Assembly (NCBI GenBank): GCA_964345975.1
Contig: CAYFSS010000032.1
Location: 1-16,189, forward strand
From: CAYFSS01 sp964345975
GTDB lineage: Bacteria > Bacillota > Clostridia > Saccharofermentanales > Fastidiosipilaceae
Direction: 5' to 3'
Length of the DNA stretch: 16,189 bases
Below the pieces are notes generated by a model. The model had not been told where the DNA came from. It ran no database searches and saw only the letters and a list, made by a program, of their open reading frames with translations. This document shows positions 1 to 8,286 of the stretch, piece by piece; positions within the stretch are counted from its first letter, which is position 1, and each line of letters begins with the position of its first letter. The position numbers were made by a program, and so were the translations under genes.

Positions 1-924
1 GCCCACGATTACTATCGCTCCACCGGTTATGAGAACACGGAATGGACCTATCCGATCGACTACAAGAGCCACCGTTTCCAACAGCTCATGTCACGCTTCG
101 ACTTCCTTCAAGATCTCATGGACACCAAAAAGCCCACCCTCATCTTCTCGTTCCACTCGACCGACTTTGGACCCAGCTGCTGGTACCCGAAGGCCTCCGC
201 CCGTCCCATCTGGGATCAGCTGGCTGCCTTAAACCTCAAGTATGATCTGCCCTTCTTTCAACTCGATAATGATGAGTACAACGTTCCGCCATTCGCCCCG
301 GGCCACTTCCTCGACTTCCAAGACCGCACGAGCGATGAAACGGATGAAATGACGGAAGATGAAACGGACGTCCGACAACTGCTTGTGACGGAAGTTCCGC
401 GCTTCCTCGATCCCCGAACAGACGATGAGACGTACCTCGACTACTTGCGAGGGGATGCTGCGAAAGATAGTGCTGAGCAGGGCTTCATGTTTGGACAATT
501 ATTGGAGAGTCTTTATCGCCCGATCTCACCTTATGTTGCAAGCGATAATCCCTATGCGAAGCTGGTGGTACAGCGTTATGAGCATTTCCGGGATAACTAT
601 GAACGTCGCATTAGGCACATCGACATCAATCCTATCTATCGCGACCGGTGCAAAGTGAGTGAGGCTTTCTTTAATTATGAGATGCCAAAGCTTCATCGCC
701 TGCTCTATTGTGCACTCCTTCGCCGCAGCTGTGAGTTTGAACTTGCGAAGGGTGAGGTTCCCGGGTCCAGGATTCTAGAGAAAGTCCGGAGCGAAGCGGC
801 GAGGCTTTTTGATGAAGCGGCAAATGAGGTCGAACAGAGTTTTCATTATACGGCGGTACCGATCCGCAAATTGATGAGTGTACAGCTTGAGACAGTCCTC
901 CTGGCCCTAATGAGCGATGGGTAA
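1..924 (+). CDS. M14-family zinc carboxypeptidase-like protein, copy 1 (5' end outside window)
   Basis: The reading frame is open from base 1 to a TAA at 922-924, giving the last 307 residues; the start lies upstream. It aligns throughout with the intact paralogue at 8287-9669. The third zinc ligand is visible as H52 of this fragment (context SFHSTDFG). The general-base glutamate is E131 (LVTEVP), matching Glu270 of carboxypeptidase A. The HxxE motif would lie outside the window. Residues from about 140 to the end form the helical, charged extension seen in all three copies, including conserved LLRRSCE and KLMSVQLE segments. Compared with the paralogues, the stretch just before the catalytic Glu is replaced by an acidic D/E/T-rich segment (about residues 110-124). 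No signal peptide can be judged. Family assignment is firm. Substrate is unknown; it could be a peptide carboxypeptidase or an amidase of the wider M14 clan. Copy 2 begins 44 bases downstream. Confidence 0.85.
   Translation, partial: AHDYYRSTGYENTEWTYPIDYKSHRFQQLMSRFDFLQDLMDTKKPTLIFSFHSTDFGPSCWYPKASARPIWDQLAALNLKYDLPFFQLDNDEYNVPPFAPGHFLDFQDRTSDETDEMTEDETDVRQLLVTEVPRFLDPRTDDETYLDYLRGDAAKDSAEQGFMFGQLLESLYRPISPYVASDNPYAKLVVQRYEHFRDNYERRIRHIDINPIYRDRCKVSEAFFNYEMPKLHRLLYCALLRRSCEFELAKGEVPGSRILEKVRSEAARLFDEAANEVEQSFHYTAVPIRKLMSVQLETVLLALMSDG
334..368 (+). repeat. Short in-frame direct repeat coding an acidic D/E/T patch in M14 copy 1
   Basis: GATGAAACGGA occurs at 334-344 and again at 358-368, 24 bases apart and in frame, with related GATGAAATGACGGA between them. 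The repeat encodes an acidic run of Asp, Glu, Thr and Met. It replaces the Ser/Ala/Tyr-rich segment that precedes the catalytic Glu in the other two copies, so it looks like a local expansion by replication slippage. Confidence 0.6.
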
Positions 925-968
925 AACCAATAGGTGACAAAGTTGTTCTCCATGGAAGGGTTCTTGCG

Positions 969-2392
969 ATGAAATACCAATGAATTATTGATCAGATCCC
1001 TGATTACGAGGTTTTCATGACGGTCGATGAGCTCGATGCAAGCTCGAGACAACTGGCGAACGAATATCCGGACATTGTTGAACTTCGTGAAATAGGCAAG
1101 TCACGCAATGGCCACCCGATCTTGTGCCTTGTGATTGGGAGGGGTTCGCAAAATGCCCTTCTCTTTGCCAGTCCTCATCCCAATGAACCTATGGGTTGCA
1201 TGATGATTGAGTACTTCTCGAAACTCTTAGCGGAGAACGATGAACTACGTGAGGAGCTGGATTACACTTGGTATTTCATCAAATGCATCGATTGTGACGG
1301 AACAAGACTTAATGAAGGATGGTTCAAGGGGCCGTTCACCTTGACGCATTTTTGGCGCGATTATTATCGTCCGGCCGATTATGAACAGGTGGAGTGGACG
1401 TTCCCTCAGAACTATAAGAACTATTCCTTCAACGATCCGCTGCCTGAGACACAAGCGCTTATGAAGATGATCGATGAGACCAAACCACTCTTCATGTATT
1501 CGCTGCACAATACAACGTTTGGTGGAACCTATTGGTACTTGAGTCGAGAGCTCGAGGCGGTGTGGGATCGCTTGTACAAGGCCAATCAGCGTCAAGGACT
1601 GCCTCTCCATTTGGAGGAACCGGAGGAGAATCAACTGACGCCCTATGCACCGGCGATCTTCCCCATGATCGATCAAGGGGAGATCTATGAGTTTTATGAG
1701 ACCTATAGTGATGTACCGCCTGAGTCTTTGATGCTGGGGGTGATTCAAGTTTCAGCTATGCCGCAAAGTATGGGACGACGCTCTTAGTGACGGAGTTGCC
1801 TAATTTCTATGACCCTCGGATTGCTGATTTGAGCGAACTTCCGTTCTCGAGGCGCAAAGCTATGCGCCGGAATCAGGAGCTTTATTGGGAGATTCTTGAA
1901 CAAGCCGATGAGCTCTATCGTGTGATTGAACCTTATCTTAGCGGTGACAATCCCTTTGCCAATACGGTCGAAATCAATGTAAGAAATTACCGGAAACAGT
2001 ATGAGCTGGAGCTGAGGCACATCGATGAGAATCCAGTCTACGATGAACCGTGTACGGTGGCGGAGGGTTTCGATAGTTTGGAGATCCGCATTTTGGATCG
2101 CTTGTTTTATTTGACCTTGCTTCGTCGAAGCTGTGAGCATGAGCTGCAGAAGGCCGATCATCCGGGCTATGAGCTTCTTCTGCGAGTTCATGCGGAGGTG
2201 GCGAACGCCTTTGAAGCGGCTGCTGCCGTCATCGAGTCCGAGTTCAATTACTCTGTCATCCCCATCCGCAAACTGGTGAGTGTCCAATTGGAGAGCGGTT
2301 TAGTGTTGGCGGATTATTTGATGCGAGAGAAACGGGATCATGCGCGTAAGAAGGCTGATCTAAAGGTCAGGAGTGCTGTGAGGAAGGCTTAG
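969..2392 (+). pseudogene. M14-family zinc carboxypeptidase-like gene, copy 2, broken by a nonsense codon and a frameshift
   Basis: The original start is ATG at 969, with GGAAGGG at 954-960 as ribosome binding site. Codon 5 is TGA (981-983) where the intact copy has TGG. The frame then continues with HPNEP (zinc ligands H70 and E73) and MYSLHN (H180). Near 1732 four bases present in copy 3 are missing. The upstream frame therefore ends at 1787 before the catalytic Glu, and the rest (VTELP onward, to TAG at 2390-2392) is in another frame. Everything else aligns well with copy 3, so the lesions look recent. Translation could restart at ATG 1017, which has GAGG at 1008-1011, but the product would still lack the catalytic Glu and the C-terminal extension unless ribosomes slip back one base on the G-run at 1736-1740. 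A pseudogene is the likeliest reading. Sequencing error should be excluded. Confidence 0.85.
1731..1740 (+). other. Frameshift point in M14 copy 2, at a run of five G
   Basis: Compared with copy 3, four bases are missing just after or within the ATG at 1731-1733, directly before GGGGG at 1736-1740. The downstream frame is -1 relative to the upstream one. A single -1 slip of the GGG codon inside the G-run would rejoin the frames with a net loss of one residue. I see no clear stimulatory hairpin, so programmed frameshifting is possible but not supported. Confidence 0.5.
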
Positions 2393-2560
2393 GGGTCAGG
2401 GATTTATGCGGCTTCCCGGCGTTGCCTCTGCGTCTCTCTGTATGGCCACGTTTGTATCGAACAAATGAGGCTTTGAATCGTGCGGAATTCTGAATCAATC
2501 TGACACATATTTGTTGCCTTTTTTATCTAGGACAAAATGATGAATACAAATTAACTCTGA

Positions 2561-2574
2561 GAACTCTTAAGTTC
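2561..2574. promoter_or_regulatory. Inverted repeat upstream of the binding-protein gene
   Basis: GAACT and AGTTC flank a four-base CTTA centre. AACTCT also occurs twice with a 9-base period (2553-2558 and 2562-2567). The site is about 80 bases before the binding-protein start, in the 261-base gap 2393-2653, which holds no gene. It could bind a regulator, but there is no direct evidence. Confidence 0.25.
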
Positions 2575-2592
2575 ATCTTTGTTTGGTACTAT

Positions 2593-2621
2593 TTGACGCA
2601 GTTTCAAACTGTGCTTTGCAC
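2593..2621 (+). promoter_or_regulatory. Candidate promoter with overlapping palindromic operator before the ABC operon
   Basis: TTGACG at 2593-2598 resembles a -35 box. It is followed at once by the perfect 13-base palindrome CAGTTT-C-AAACTG (2599-2611), which would fall in the spacer, where repressor operators are common. At 16-17 bases spacing only weak -10 candidates (TTTGCA/TTGCAC) are seen. The position, 33-60 bases upstream of the ATG at 2654, fits a promoter for the transport operon. The palindrome is plain; its role is inferred. Confidence 0.35.
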
Positions 2622-2653
2622 TGAATGGTTACACAACAAAGGAGAACTATCAG

Positions 2654-4198
2654 ATGAAGAAACGTATATTGACCCTGGCAATGGCCTTGCTCCTGGCATT
2701 CGCCGCACCCTTCATGCTCCTTCAAGCAGAAGAGGTCGAAGGCGGTACACTGATTACCTCCGTATCGGCAGATCCTACGAGTTTTAACCCGGACTGGAAG
2801 TCGGATGACAACCTCTGGCCGATGGCTCAGAACATCTATAACCGTCTCATCAAACTCAATAACAACGACGAAATGATCCCCGACCTTGCGAAAGACTATG
2901 AGTTTTCAGAGGACGGTTTGACCTTAACGTTCAACCTACACGAAGGTGTTAAGTGGCATGACGGTGAACCCTTCTCGTCCGCTGACGTCGTGTGGACTTA
3001 CACAACGATGATGGAAGAAGCATGGTTCAAATCCGATGCGCTTCAAGGCGTCGAGAGCATCGAAGCTCCGGATGACAACACCGTTGTTTTCAACCTTGAG
3101 TATCCTAACGTCGCTATCATCTCTAAGCTCGGTTGGTACGGCACCTTCATTCTGCCGAAGCATCTTTATGAAGGCACAGATCTCGATACAAACCCGGCGA
3201 ACCAGAATCCTGTCGGCACCGGTCCTTTCAAATTTGAATCCTTTGAGAGTGGCGTTGCAGTGACACTTGTTCGCAACGAAGACTTCTTCGGTCCGACCCC
3301 AAAACTTGAGAAGCTTATCTTCTCCATCATCCCGGACCAGAACACGGCTTATCAGTCCTTTATCAACGGTGAAATCGATTACCTCGGGACCGGCGTTCCT
3401 ACTGCAAACATCGATGACCTCGATGACAACGAAGACTATCGTATCTATCCTGAACTCTGGCAGAACCGCTCCTATCTGACCTTCAACTTTGAAGACGAAA
3501 GATTCCAGGATGTTCGTGTCCGCCAAGCCATCGCGATGGCCATGGATCAGAAAGGTATGCAAGAGCGTGCCGGCGGTGGTGGTAGCCTTCCTGCCAAGAC
3601 CATGATCTCCCCGCTCCAGACTGAATTCGTCGACGAGTCCATCACCATGCCTGAACGTGACCTCGAAGGGGCGAAAGCTCTGCTCGAAGAAGCCGGTTAC
3701 GAAGCGGACGCCAACGGAGTCTACATGAACCTCACGCTCGACACGTTCTCTTCCTTCGAAGATCTTGCAGCCGTTGTCCAGGCCAATCTCCGTGAAGCAG
3801 GGATCGAAGTGACGCTCAATGTCATGGAATACGCTGCTTGGTCCGACAAGGTGAAAGACGGCATGAACTTCGAACTGACCATGTTGGCCGGTTACCAGGG
3901 TCCTGACGTCTCCGGTGTCAATGCTCGTGTCCGTACGGATGGTAGTTCCAATATCGGTAAGTACAGCAACCCTGAGTTAGACGCACTCCTCGACCAAGGC
4001 CTTCAAGTTTCCGATGTCGAAGAACGTCGTGAGATTTATGTCCAAGTTCAGCAGATCATGAGGGATGAAATGCCTATCGTGCTCCTCATCGATAACGGCG
4101 GCAAGTTCCCTATCCCCAATTATCTTCAGGATACGCCGCATGAGCGTATGGAAGATGCAGCTTCCTCTGAATTCACCTACACATACTTCGTAGAGTAA
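2654..4198 (+). CDS. Periplasmic/extracellular peptide-binding protein of an Opp/Dpp-type ABC importer (SBP family 5)
   Basis: This 514-residue protein is the ligand-capturing component of the importer encoded just downstream. The start is ATG 2654, preceded by AAAGGAG with about 9 bases spacing. Residues 1-25 form a classic signal peptide: MKKR, a hydrophobic core, then LLQA|EE as the likely cleavage site. No lipobox cysteine is present, unlike most Gram-positive homologues, so the mature protein should be soluble. The mature part has family 5 hallmarks: a start like GGTLITSVSADPTSFNP, EDGLTLTFNLHEGVKWHDG near residues 85-105, GTGPFKFE near 190, and RQAIAMAMD near 290. The length is usual for the family. 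Peptide substrate is inferred from the neighbouring peptidases and subunit type; family 5 proteins also bind nickel, heme or sugars. An ATG-rich start region leaves no serious alternative start. Confidence 0.93.
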   Translation: MKKRILTLAMALLLAFAAPFMLLQAEEVEGGTLITSVSADPTSFNPDWKSDDNLWPMAQNIYNRLIKLNNNDEMIPDLAKDYEFSEDGLTLTFNLHEGVKWHDGEPFSSADVVWTYTTMMEEAWFKSDALQGVESIEAPDDNTVVFNLEYPNVAIISKLGWYGTFILPKHLYEGTDLDTNPANQNPVGTGPFKFESFESGVAVTLVRNEDFFGPTPKLEKLIFSIIPDQNTAYQSFINGEIDYLGTGVPTANIDDLDDNEDYRIYPELWQNRSYLTFNFEDERFQDVRVRQAIAMAMDQKGMQERAGGGGSLPAKTMISPLQTEFVDESITMPERDLEGAKALLEEAGYEADANGVYMNLTLDTFSSFEDLAAVVQANLREAGIEVTLNVMEYAAWSDKVKDGMNFELTMLAGYQGPDVSGVNARVRTDGSSNIGKYSNPELDALLDQGLQVSDVEERREIYVQVQQIMRDEMPIVLLIDNGGKFPIPNYLQDTPHERMEDAASSEFTYTYFVE

Positions 4199-4218
4199 TT
4201 CGCTTCGCTATCAGTGGC

Positions 4219-4289
4219 GGCTTTCACAAAAAAGCCCTCCTGAAAACACCAAGAATTGCTTGGAGGCTCGGATCTTCGGTCCGAGCCTT
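4219..4289 (+). promoter_or_regulatory. Structured spacer with three overlapping hairpins between binding-protein and permease genes
   Basis: The 113-base gap between 4198 and 4312 can fold in several ways. Hairpin 1 is GGCTTT (4219-4224) with AAAGCC (4231-4236). Hairpin 2 is CCAAG (4249-4253) with CTTGG (4259-4263). Hairpin 3 is strong: AGGCTCGGA (4264-4272) with TCCGAGCCT (4280-4288) around a TCTTCGG loop. GGAGGCT (4262-4268) could instead pair with AGCCCTCC (4233-4240), which competes with hairpins 1 to 3. No U-run follows, so a simple terminator is unlikely. Such stem-loops after binding-protein genes often protect the upstream mRNA and lower expression of the membrane genes; this role here is inferred. 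Confidence 0.6.
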
Positions 4290-4311
4290 CCCACGCTTAG
4301 CGAGGATCGAT

Positions 4312-5277
4312 ATGTCACGTTACTTAGGAAAAAGAAGTTTTAGCGCGCTACTCACAGTTGTTGTATCCATCTTTCTCAACTTTATGCTTGTAAGGATTGC
4401 CCCCGGCAATCCCGCAACGATCCTGGCCGGAGTCGATAATCCCAATCCGGATCAGATCGTCGCCCTGACGGAGAAATTCGGGCTCAACAAGTCCTATTTA
4501 GAACAATTTGGCATCTATGTCCAGAACATTTTGAAGGGCGACTTTGGATACTCGTTTCAGTACAATCGTCCGGTGTTGGACATGATTATCGAGAAAATTA
4601 TCCCGACCATCGTGCTGAGTCTTACTTCGCTTGTTCTGGCTGTCGTCTTGGGCACGCTCTTGGGCATCTACGCTGCGAGACGAAACGGGTCGGCTTTTGA
4701 TAACTTTATGAGCTCCCTTTCGTATGTCTTTGACTCGACGCCGTCCTTCTGGCTCAGCCTCATCATGATCCTCACCTTCGCATCGAGCCTACGCTGGTTT
4801 CCAACCTCGGGAATGGTTAACCTTCGAGCCGGCTACAAAGGCTGGCAACGAACGCTCGATATCGCCTATCACTTGGTCCTTCCGGTGACGACGCTTGTCA
4901 TTGTGCAATTTCCGTATTACTTCCGCATCGCACGTTCCAGCGTGATTCAAGTCATGAACGAAGATTTCATCACAACATTACGTGCAACCGGCATGAGTGA
5001 AAGACGAATCTTCAATAAGTATGTTCTTAGGAATGCCTTGATACCTACCGTGACGATTCTGGGGAGTTCCATTGCCTTTCTTTTATCCGGGACGCTCTAC
5101 ATTGAAACGGTCTTTGCATGGCCGGGGATGGGGCGCTTGCTCTTTGATTCGATCGGAAAGCGAGATTATCCGGTGCTCTCAGGGATCTACCTCATGATCG
5201 CCATTTCGGTTGCTGTCATGATGATCGCCGTCGACATCCTCTATGGGCTCGTCGACCCACGAATCAAGTATGAATAG
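4312..5277 (+). CDS. ABC importer permease, OppB/DppB type
   Basis: This 321-residue inner-membrane protein is one of two channel-forming subunits of the peptide importer. It has an N-terminal membrane segment (about 9-29), a family-typical RIAPGNPA at 28-35, and a large loop that ends with GDFGYSF (76-82). About five further membrane segments follow, near 96-120, 143-160, 185-205, 245-262 and 290-312. The ATPase-contacting EAA loop is around residues 220-245, with the characteristic LRATGMS. The ending DPRIKYE is usual for OppB/DppB proteins. The start is ATG 4312 with GAGGA about six bases upstream, a modest site that fits lower expression than the binding protein. It lies 9 bases before the second permease. 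Opp and Dpp (and nickel) systems cannot be told apart from this subunit. Confidence 0.93.
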   Translation: MSRYLGKRSFSALLTVVVSIFLNFMLVRIAPGNPATILAGVDNPNPDQIVALTEKFGLNKSYLEQFGIYVQNILKGDFGYSFQYNRPVLDMIIEKIIPTIVLSLTSLVLAVVLGTLLGIYAARRNGSAFDNFMSSLSYVFDSTPSFWLSLIMILTFASSLRWFPTSGMVNLRAGYKGWQRTLDIAYHLVLPVTTLVIVQFPYYFRIARSSVIQVMNEDFITTLRATGMSERRIFNKYVLRNALIPTVTILGSSIAFLLSGTLYIETVFAWPGMGRLLFDSIGKRDYPVLSGIYLMIAISVAVMMIAVDILYGLVDPRIKYE

Positions 5278-5286
5278 GACTAGCTC

Positions 5287-6183
5287 ATGACCCTTAGACA
5301 AACTGCTATCCGAAAAAGTTTCAGTCGTCGAACGATGGAGTATTTAAGTCGCTCGAGATCATCTTTACGCGGTAACTATCAGCTTGCGATAGGACTAACG
5401 GTCGTTACGGTGCTTGCCATCTTGGCGATCCTGGCTCCGGTCATTGCTACGCACGACCCCTACTTCATGTACTCATCGCTTCAAGTTCCTCCCGGCACCC
5501 ATGGGCATTTGCTCGGGACGGATAACATGGGCAGAGATATCTTTAGCCAACTTCTTTACGGTGCTAGAACATCCCTCGTCATTGGGCTTGTGGCGGCCGG
5601 CATTTCAGGGGTATTGGGGACCATGTTAGGCGGTATCTCAGGGTACTTCGGTGGAGTTGTGGACCGCATCATGGTGGAGTTCATCAACATTTTCGTCATG
5701 ACGCCGTCGTTCTTCCTGATCCTCATTATCGTATCGCTCTTCGGGAGTGATATTCGCTATGTCATGCTGGTCATTGGTTTAACCTCGTGGCCGGGGAATG
5801 CAAGGCTCATGCGAGCACAGGCTATTTCTCTTCGTGAGAGAACGTTCGTCAAGAGTGCTATCGCCGTAGGGGAGAGCAAGCCACGGATCCTCTTCAAGCA
5901 CATCATCCCAAACGGTATTTTTCCCATCATCGCCAATACCACGATGCAGGTCTCAGGGGCTATCCTCACGGAATCCGGCCTCTCCTTCTTGGGTCTTGGA
6001 GATCCGAACATTGTGAGCTGGGGCAAGATGATTTCGCAAGGGCAGGCTTACTTGACCAAGAGTTGGTGGATTTCAGTGCTCCCGGGAATCGTTGTCTTGC
6101 TCACCGTTTTAGCGTTCTTCCTCATTGGAGACGGCCTGAACCGTGTCATCTCACCGAAGATTCGCTCCGTGAAGGCCAGTTAG
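5287..6183 (+). CDS. ABC importer permease, OppC/DppC type
   Basis: This 298-residue protein is the partner permease of the importer. A basic N-terminal tail (about 1-30) leads into the first membrane segment (about 33-54). The conserved periplasmic motif LLGTDNMGRD is at 75-84, typical of OppC/DppC. Four or five more membrane segments follow. The EAA loop is at about 187-209 (AIAVGES then HIIPN), and GLSFLGLGDP at 231-240 is another family signature. It starts 9 bases after the first permease's stop, with AGGA overlapping that stop as ribosome binding site. It ends 9 bases before the first ATPase gene, so it is clearly inside the operon. The length is normal and no defect is seen. Confidence 0.93.
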   Translation: MTLRQTAIRKSFSRRTMEYLSRSRSSLRGNYQLAIGLTVVTVLAILAILAPVIATHDPYFMYSSLQVPPGTHGHLLGTDNMGRDIFSQLLYGARTSLVIGLVAAGISGVLGTMLGGISGYFGGVVDRIMVEFINIFVMTPSFFLILIIVSLFGSDIRYVMLVIGLTSWPGNARLMRAQAISLRERTFVKSAIAVGESKPRILFKHIIPNGIFPIIANTTMQVSGAILTESGLSFLGLGDPNIVSWGKMISQGQAYLTKSWWISVLPGIVVLLTVLAFFLIGDGLNRVISPKIRSVKAS

Positions 6184-6192
6184 GAGAGGACG

Positions 6193-7227
6193 ATGGAAAA
6201 TTCAAGAATGATTCGAACATCGACAACCGTTGCTCCCGTCGAAATAGGAGAAGATGTCCTCTTTGAACTCAAAGACTTCAACGTCGCTTATCGTATGGGC
6301 AAAGACCGTGTCTATGCTTGTCAAGATATCAATCTCCAAGTAAGACCGCGGACCTCTATCGGCATTGTCGGTGAGTCAGGATCCGGGAAATCTACGTTGG
6401 TCAATGCTTTCTTGCGCCTCATTCCGGAACGTATCGCTGAGATCACGGGCGAGGCTTTGCTTCAGGGCGAAGATCTTATGCGAGCAAGTAAGGAGAGAAT
6501 GGCTGATCTGCGATGGAAGGAGATCTCCGTCGTCTTTCAGAAATCAATGAACTCACTCTCTCCAGTACACCGGGTAGGGGATCAGCTGGAAGATGTTTAT
6601 CGTGTGCACCACCCATCGGCAAGTAAACGAGAGATCAGACAGAGGCTTTTGGAACTCTTTGAGGTTGTGAGCTTACCTCCCCGTATCTTACGATCCTTCC
6701 CCCATGAGCTCTCCGGGGGCATGATGCAGCGCATCTCCATCGCCTTGAGTTTGCTATTTGATGTCAAGCTCCTGGTCTTGGATGAAGCGACCACAGCGCT
6801 CGATGTCGTGACCCAGAGTCAGATCCTGCAGGAAGTCATCCGCATGGAAGACCAGATGGATCTTACGCGCTTGATGATCACGCACGACATCTCCGTCGTG
6901 GCATCGACCTGCCGTGAGATTGCTGTGATGTATGCGGGAAGAATTATGGAGCAAGGCTTGGTCACAGAAGTGCTGGTGGATCCTAAGCATCCCTACACCC
7001 AAGGCCTTCTTGGATCGTTCCCAACCTTGACCGGCGAACGAAGAGAAGTGGAAGGCATTCCCGGCTCCCTCCCGAGACTGACAGAGAAATTCACCTACTG
7101 CCCCTTTGCCGATCGCTGTCCTGAAGTGATGCCGATCTGTCGTGAGGTACTGCCTCCTGCAACCCAACATGCTCAAGAACAAGCGGTCTATTGCCACTTG
7201 TATACGGAAGGAGCTGCCAATGCCTGA
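6193..7227 (+). CDS. ABC importer ATPase, OppD/DppD type
   Basis: This 344-residue ATPase powers the importer from the cytoplasmic side. Walker A is GESGSGKST (60-68), the Q-loop is Q116, the signature is LSGGMMQR (173-180), Walker B is LLVLDEA (193-199) and the H-loop histidine is H231. After the nucleotide-binding domain comes the oligopeptide/dipeptide transporter C-terminal domain, with C303, C309, C316 and C334. In related Dpp ATPases such cysteines bind an iron-sulfur cluster; binding here is inferred. AGGAGAGG immediately precedes ATG 6193. The stop TGA (7225-7227) overlaps the start of the second ATPase by 8 bases, which implies translational coupling. The signature has MM where QQ/QM is more usual, a mild variation. 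Confidence 0.94.
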   Translation: MENSRMIRTSTTVAPVEIGEDVLFELKDFNVAYRMGKDRVYACQDINLQVRPRTSIGIVGESGSGKSTLVNAFLRLIPERIAEITGEALLQGEDLMRASKERMADLRWKEISVVFQKSMNSLSPVHRVGDQLEDVYRVHHPSASKREIRQRLLELFEVVSLPPRILRSFPHELSGGMMQRISIALSLLFDVKLLVLDEATTALDVVTQSQILQEVIRMEDQMDLTRLMITHDISVVASTCREIAVMYAGRIMEQGLVTEVLVDPKHPYTQGLLGSFPTLTGERREVEGIPGSLPRLTEKFTYCPFADRCPEVMPICREVLPPATQHAQEQAVYCHLYTEGAANA

Positions 7228-8242
7228 GTCACGTGCTTTCCTCAAGGTCGAGGGCATTAAGAAATATTATCGTCAGACGATTCAAGAAGAGCGACCTGTG
7301 GAAGAGCGCAGCATCTTCCGTTCACGGATCAAGACGCATCGGGCGACTGTGAAAGCTGTCGACGGCGTGAGCTTCCAGCTTGCTTTGGGTGAAACGCTAG
7401 GCATTATCGGAGAGTCCGGTTGTGGTAAATCGACCCTCGGACGTGTCTTGGTTCAGATTGAGCCGATGACTGAGGGAACCATCACGATCGGGGGCCGAAA
7501 CGTCCAGACGCTCCTACAAGAAGATGCCTTACGCTATCGTCGTTCAAGCCAGATGGTCTTCCAGAATCCCTTCGATACCTTCGACCCGCGGTATACCTTG
7601 GAGCGAATCTTCCAAGAGGTGCTCGAGCTTCATTCCATCGGTGAAAACCGGGAAGAGCGCCGAGAGATTATCCTGGAGACCTTGGAAGCAGCCGGCCTAA
7701 GACCCGCAACGGATTATCTGCAACGCCATCCCCACGAACTCTCGGGCGGTCAGCTTCAGAGAATATCGATTCTGCGAGCCATGCTCCTGGAACCCAGTCT
7801 CCTGGTAGCCGATGAACCGGTTTCTATGCTCGACGTCTCGGTCCGAGCGGATATCTTACGGATGCTCGAGAAGCTCCATCGGGACCATGAGATGGCCATG
7901 ATCTTCATTAGCCATGACATTGCTACAACGCGGTATGTATCAGACCGAGTAGCTGTCATGTATTTGGGGCGGATCGTGGAATTAGCCACAACGGATGAAG
8001 TCCTCCACAATCCCCGTCATCCCTACACCAAGGTGCTTATTTCCAACACTGCCTCCCTGGATCCTTTGGAAGAGCGCAAAATTATTGAGGTCAAGGGCGA
8101 ACCGCCGAACCCGGTCAATACGGGAGTAGGTTGCTACTTTGCGCCTCGTTGCTACAAAGCCCAGCCGCATTGCTTCGACGTGTACCCGGAACTGAGAGAG
8201 TTGACACCGGATCATCACGTGAGCTGCCACTACCCGGATTAA
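7220..8242 (+). CDS. ABC importer ATPase, OppF/DppF type
   Basis: This 340-residue protein is the second ATPase, expected to form a heterodimer with the preceding one. I choose ATG 7220 because AAGGAG at 7208-7213 sits six bases upstream and the protein then begins in the usual way (RAFLKVEGIKKYY). The upstream in-frame start at 7142 lies deep in the preceding gene. Walker A is GESGCGKST (64-72), the signature is LSGGQLQR (174-181), Walker B is LLVADEP (194-200), and the H-loop is in SHD near 232. The C-terminal transporter domain has C305, C311, C318 and C336, again a possible iron-sulfur site. A basic insertion (about 24-42) before the core strand is normal for OppF/DppF. The next gene begins 44 bases downstream. 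Confidence 0.94.
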   Translation: MPESRAFLKVEGIKKYYRQTIQEERPVEERSIFRSRIKTHRATVKAVDGVSFQLALGETLGIIGESGCGKSTLGRVLVQIEPMTEGTITIGGRNVQTLLQEDALRYRRSSQMVFQNPFDTFDPRYTLERIFQEVLELHSIGENREERREIILETLEAAGLRPATDYLQRHPHELSGGQLQRISILRAMLLEPSLLVADEPVSMLDVSVRADILRMLEKLHRDHEMAMIFISHDIATTRYVSDRVAVMYLGRIVELATTDEVLHNPRHPYTKVLISNTASLDPLEERKIIEVKGEPPNPVNTGVGCYFAPRCYKAQPHCFDVYPELRELTPDHHVSCHYPD

Positions 8243-8286
8243 GTCCGATCTACTCAAACGAAGCCTTAGAAGAAAGGTCAATACAC

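Noticed and set aside
981..983. TGA read as tryptophan under an alternative genetic code.
   Set aside because: TGA is the real stop of the first ATPase gene (7225-7227), just where the next gene overlaps, and Trp is otherwise coded by TGG. The gene also has a second lesion.
981..1006. TGA at codon 5 of M14 copy 2 as a selenocysteine codon, with a hairpin ATCAG/CTGAT at 991-1004 downstream.
   Set aside because: The same hairpin sequence is present in copy 3, where the codon is TGG for Trp. The position is not catalytic and the loop does not look like a bacterial SECIS element.
3036..3562. Overlapping open frames on both strands inside the binding-protein gene, and similar long antisense frames inside the M14, S9 and larA-like genes.
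   Set aside because: They lie wholly within well-supported genes, lack ribosome binding sites and show no recognisable protein features.
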